Shown piece after piece: positions 7,901-8,325 of a DNA stretch of 8,325 nt. Positions within the stretch are counted from its first letter, which is position 1; each line of letters opens with the position of its first letter. The notes beneath the pieces were generated by a model that searched no databases, was not told the DNA's origin, and saw only the letters and a program-made list of their open reading frames with translations. Origin of the DNA: Bacteroidales bacterium UBA1253. GTDB taxonomy: Bacteria; Bacteroidota; Bacteroidia; Bacteroidales; Paludibacteraceae. The translations under genes and the position numbers were made by a program. The stretch is taken from the NCBI GenBank assembly GCA_002308815.1, contig DBVX01000099.1:14241-22565 (forward strand). Reading direction: 5' to 3'.

Positions 7901-8325
7901 CACTCCTCGTAGAAGTGATCCTCATCATCGGGTCTGATGGGGTTGGAGAGAATCCTCTCGCCGTTGCGCCAGTCGGCGGACGTGTTTTCGGTGCGGTACT
8001 TGAGCGGCTGCGGACCTATCTTGCTGGAGTCGGCATGGATGGTAATGATATGATAGACGTGCGTGTAGTCCTCGCCGGAAACGACGTTGCCGGAGAGGAT
8101 GGTTTGGCGGTCTAACTCCCACGGCTCGACCACAGAGTTAAGGTTGTAGTCGCGCATGGGGCGGTGTTCGTCATCACGCTTGCGTATATCAGTGGATGTG
8201 GCGTAGTTGAGGGTGTAGGATGTGCCGGGGACGGTGATGTCGGTGCCGTCGCCGATGGCGGTGTTGCTGAACTTGTCCTCATAGCCCGCCTGGCAGTAGT
8301 TGTGTCCCGGATACTTGGAGTTGAT
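1939..8325 (-). CDS. Giant T9SS-secreted multi-module beta-helix surface protein (N terminus outside window)
   Basis: The frame is open from the right edge to the TGA at 1939-1941, giving 2128 visible residues (numbered here from the codon at 8325). An ATG at 8157 is residue 57, but codons before it continue without a stop and look like the same protein, so it is not the start; signal peptide and true start lie outside. Visible layout: beta-helix module A to residue 705, module B 721-1212, module C 1220-1551, a non-helix region 1552-2062, and a T9SS type A sorting domain 2063-2128. Rungs such as FRNSQFTDNMAGNGGAI, SNCTFMDN, VNSLFHSN and VRNCLFTDNN recall pectate-lyase-like and chlamydial Pmp-type repeats. 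By analogy with known T9SS cargos it should cross the outer membrane and have its tail removed by PorU. No catalytic motif was recognised, so an adhesin or structural role is only a guess. It is convergent with sufE. Confidence 0.93.
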   Translation of the reverse strand: MNSKYPGHNYCQAGYEDKFSNTAIGDGTDITVPGTSYTLNYATSTDIRKRDDEHRPMRDYNLNSVVEPWELDRQTILSGNVVSGEDYTHVYHIITIHADSSKIGPQPLKYRTENTSADWRNGERILSNPIRPDDEDHFYEECSQSVFARSVIFDGVHITGGYANHIDSADAVMHPYQTKTYFRGGGIFVDGNWTESFDDPENQDVPNVTEPAKYDIPIVFRNSQFTDNMAGNGGAIYSNGTIHIYSCHFTQNYSQGPMTKRDQQYIPWTAGGCIATNAYCGVVNTLFDNNEARRGLYPINISGDEYIPDADSRQGFGGVLSVASDSKMRVANCHFMRNKAVAYPAIYNFKSNDHYSTADSMQFAFNSIFWGNEVFDVDNIGQLEHEEAPSEEQIEAFNNKYKGSRNGVFHYDVDDWQIYERLYLEYDSLYNHYAADFDTFNITVTNKLQQLRTQADKMEGLFFCSYRKGYGPSSMKPTRDGYLMTREEQRAYTDSRMFPIREKADINGEMVEDYDRLFTYVHGNNNVIINRQNTAADGPNFKQPSLVAGIDGYMQNADWLLGRMNLTTDQGWGHLKQKVTRAVSHYITKYTGAEQFATYEAACDAAAEYNASYLPSDIIPVYSLPTASYRLDPEQKQDSLSLYNYLSKATEKRTFTTPRIPIGDQHYMEYTRSTDDDGTSSEMYRISTNPRLRMEDVFIDMGIYEYQYVQLDIKGSDIDTMWVATKAKGRNQTGLTWETPTTDLQGAIDLLMASHNNHDKYICFLGDEEQHFAPTNVLDNRRAFVITSNSLAPMLPDSAMADYDYAVKSLTFLGGYSYDSKGKPRDPTAHPTVIEMPDAGNRNQLNQLFVIEDMTREKVQANWLGEYISRDSVVIPVTFDGITFINPYSTKDERADAGTDIGGMMSRRGGAAIYYRWQRQYEEVGGVFTPDINLTLHPDSALVDGRMVTLPKLTISNCTFMDNGTRTEDVRERSAAVRIDHGGGTSLIVNSLFHSNAGTPVYAKRREEASETSDQERTPNDVIVINSTFALNDGHLILESDHSEVHNSLIWLDDLANDTTVQLRLGNDQWDRTANRDRTGIADRMTNNAVWGCFRSGDDTYHNDSLSTGNADVFEGPCFANPIIAASTSEQRRLRNFRLNPGVRTMNMADTALYRSRVFFGQYPDTTAMTHNKFWTRSNGFKSQTIASVAADRDLAAKPRLFGLGMERGAYECQAVMQRVLYVQPNLPAATAGDGSSWQSPFGQGQLQNALDVAAVYTYLNHDADRETRKAYVFVKGSYDSNDFTHIEARDGVSVYGGLPGNFIDTAYVDTATNQFTNAECARYVNYVRSVTAGAVSPNATPTRINALTVPGDDNYTTGFLLDGFVFTNPGRTLTTSPIVLDNLHTAVRNCLFTDNNVSGAPVADIRRGLIYNSLFYGDTATAIVRLEAAGRALNNTVVASRTGDIPIVLDGAAAGASMNNIALNATDSSMGCFAPYITARNAYTLPAQLTRNAALAYQLHERSRHINSGDEELLFFNSYVNEGVINFDFDRDLLGNPRRIGGQVDRGAFETWRVEPGQVVEITALTNAIITPSAIMQAPDGDKTASFTQNYGGNKYPHVGSVTYLMDSSVMTMAYAVSEDFRDLNTDPIVLRPGFMLLKPGASFYGNGRRVQLSYVAAEKRFANQRYSMTAWPFAYNAANILSTTYSAATDSLRQTLLPVPFSSYIYSGAARSQKDYVFRTDSSSLWLRVDTTGRSASEGYLMDFGADKDTVLRFTAFAPNMGEYIYTEEGEDKFVTLTQYDHRQAGNGTELNFTRQEDMGWNMKGLPWLVSNYRTDTILQEGNYLRQMHIPHVFYQMDGAGEYIGNGSQVYASRSWDPCSVMSMGTGFLMQTATNKDYELLTFHLPYYGRNERASRPILRVAGRKGAGDRVLLIPDSTANKSVTYKYGRDGVKWMTNDTASQMYLTDVNQSRIALLGAAPTETDIPLGISVPKEATPPTIRRAPAESNDTRLYTFSLPEPEAFRNYGSVWLIDYEEGKEVNLLESDYETEIKAGNHTGRFAVRIGNLPAKNENKPLNSGYNYIIYTSDGNLHIKGLQKGDFVSVYSPTGVLVLSAVSESSEYIAPLLRGAAYIVYVNGVTQKVINQ
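1942..2139 (-). other. T9SS type A C-terminal sorting domain
   Basis: The last 66 residues (2063-2128) start at NYIIYTSDGNLHIKGL. They contain VSVYSPTGVLVLSAV, then LLRGAAYIVYVNGVTQKV, and end VINQ. This order (strand, 'G..V.VY...G..V', 'L..G.YIV.V', K-V near the end) is the pattern of the Por secretion-system tail, which targets proteins through the T9SS translocon and is removed or exchanged for an anchor at the cell surface. The terminal residues INQ differ from the frequent basic ending, a minor departure. Confidence 0.87.
2140..3672 (-). other. Non-helix C-terminal region with two WPF/LPW-type segments
   Basis: Residues 1552-2062. It lacks the N-rich rungs of the modules and is probably beta-sandwich-like. 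LKPGASFYGNG lies near 1638. RYSMTAWPFAYNAANIL (near 1665) and GWNMKGLPWLVSNYR (near 1802) resemble each other and recall the 'GWN..GNPYP' segments common before the sorting domain in T9SS cargos. TGFLMQT near 1866 parallels the 'G.FVQ' strand that usually follows. No Pfam name can be given with certainty. Confidence 0.5.
3673..4668 (-). other. Beta-helix module C
   Basis: Residues 1220-1551, the shortest copy. It opens with VLYVQPN, then GDGSSWQSPFGQGQLQNALD (1233-1252). GVSVYGGLPGNF follows, then GFLLDGFVFTNPGR near 1358. Rungs include TAVRNCLFTDNNVSG, LIYNSLFYGDTA, ALNNTVVAS and SMNNIALNA. The closing block DLLGNPRRIGGQVDRGAFE ends at 1551 and is the best-preserved end signature of the three. 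Confidence 0.78.
4690..6165 (-). other. Beta-helix module B
   Basis: Residues 721-1212 of the visible protein. It opens with MWVATKAKGRNQTGLTWETP followed by TDLQGAID, the 'G..W..A..DLQ.AID' lead-in seen at the start of many secreted beta-helix domains. LGGYSYDSKGKPRDP comes next, then VTFDGITFINP near 876. Rungs include LTISNCTFMDNGT, SLIVNSLFHSNAGT, VIVINSTFALNDG and EVHNSLIWLDD. The end is GLGMERGAYECQ around 1212. The order of elements matches modules A and C, so it is read as one copy of a repeated unit. Confidence 0.75.
6211..8325 (-). other. Beta-helix module A (partial, with large insertions)
   Basis: Visible residues 1-705. It includes TILSGNV, then VIFDGVHITGGYAN near 151-164, a classic lead-in to a right-handed beta-helix of the 'DGF.ITGG' kind. 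Rungs follow: IVFRNSQFTDNMAGNGGAI (about 217-235), IHIYSCHFTQN, GVVNTLFDNNEA, MRVANCHFMRNKA and FAFNSIFWGN (near 361-370). The module closes with FIDMGIYEY around residue 705, equivalent to the usual 'D.GAYE' end signature. Between the last rung and the closing signature lie over 300 residues, much of it charged and probably helical (for example SEEQIEAFNNKY and EQFATYEAACDAAAEY), broken by a GPNFKQPSLVAG...ADW block. The module's opening segment is beyond the right edge. Confidence 0.75.

Noticed and set aside
8155..8157. ATG at 8157 as start of the giant gene
   Set aside because: The frame continues open through all 56 codons to the window edge with family-like sequence, and the residues after this Met are not a signal peptide.
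1939..8325. Classical type V autotransporter, suggested by Pmp-like beta-helix repeats
   Set aside because: The C terminus has a T9SS sorting domain rather than an outer-membrane beta-barrel ending in an aromatic residue.
1..8325. CRISPR array, tRNA or rRNA genes, insertion sequences, prophage or integration sites
   Set aside because: No regularly spaced repeats, no transposase or integrase motifs, and essentially all of the sequence is accounted for by the protein genes listed.

Overview
The window looks like a piece of chromosome from a Bacteroidota species, most likely order Bacteroidales. The reasons are a very large surface protein ending in a type IX secretion (T9SS) sorting domain, a small exported protein resembling the Bacteroidales family DUF3256, a mostly Shine-Dalgarno-poor start pattern, and moderately GC-rich coding sequence. 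The genus cannot be fixed from the sequence alone.

Left part (1-1945, + strand): a tightly packed, probably co-transcribed gene row. It starts with the last 17 codons of an outer-membrane-barrel-like protein, possibly the T9SS protein PorV. It continues with ispF (isoprenoid precursor synthesis), a 111-residue exported protein with a CAPVC motif, aroK (shikimate kinase) and sufE (sulfur transfer for Fe-S clusters). Gaps are short (12, 64 and 34 nt) and the small exported-protein gene overlaps aroK by 25 nt. The only intergenic oddity is a near-perfect tandem duplication with a 20-bp period between ispF and the small gene.

Right part (1939-8325, - strand): one open frame fills over three quarters of the window and runs off its right edge without a start, so at least 2128 residues of a larger protein are present. 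It reads as three successive right-handed beta-helix modules with diverged repeats, then a roughly 510-residue region with two WPF/LPW-type segments, then a T9SS type A C-terminal sorting domain. It is therefore probably a giant secreted or surface-anchored protein. It is convergent with sufE and the two stop regions overlap by 7 bp.

Functionally, the left row is housekeeping metabolism attached to a possible T9SS component, and the right gene is a likely T9SS client. If the first 54 bases really are porV, a secretion-pathway gene and one of its large cargos sit a few genes apart. No RNA genes, CRISPR arrays, insertion sequences or attachment sites were recognised, and no stretch over 300 bases lacks a gene.
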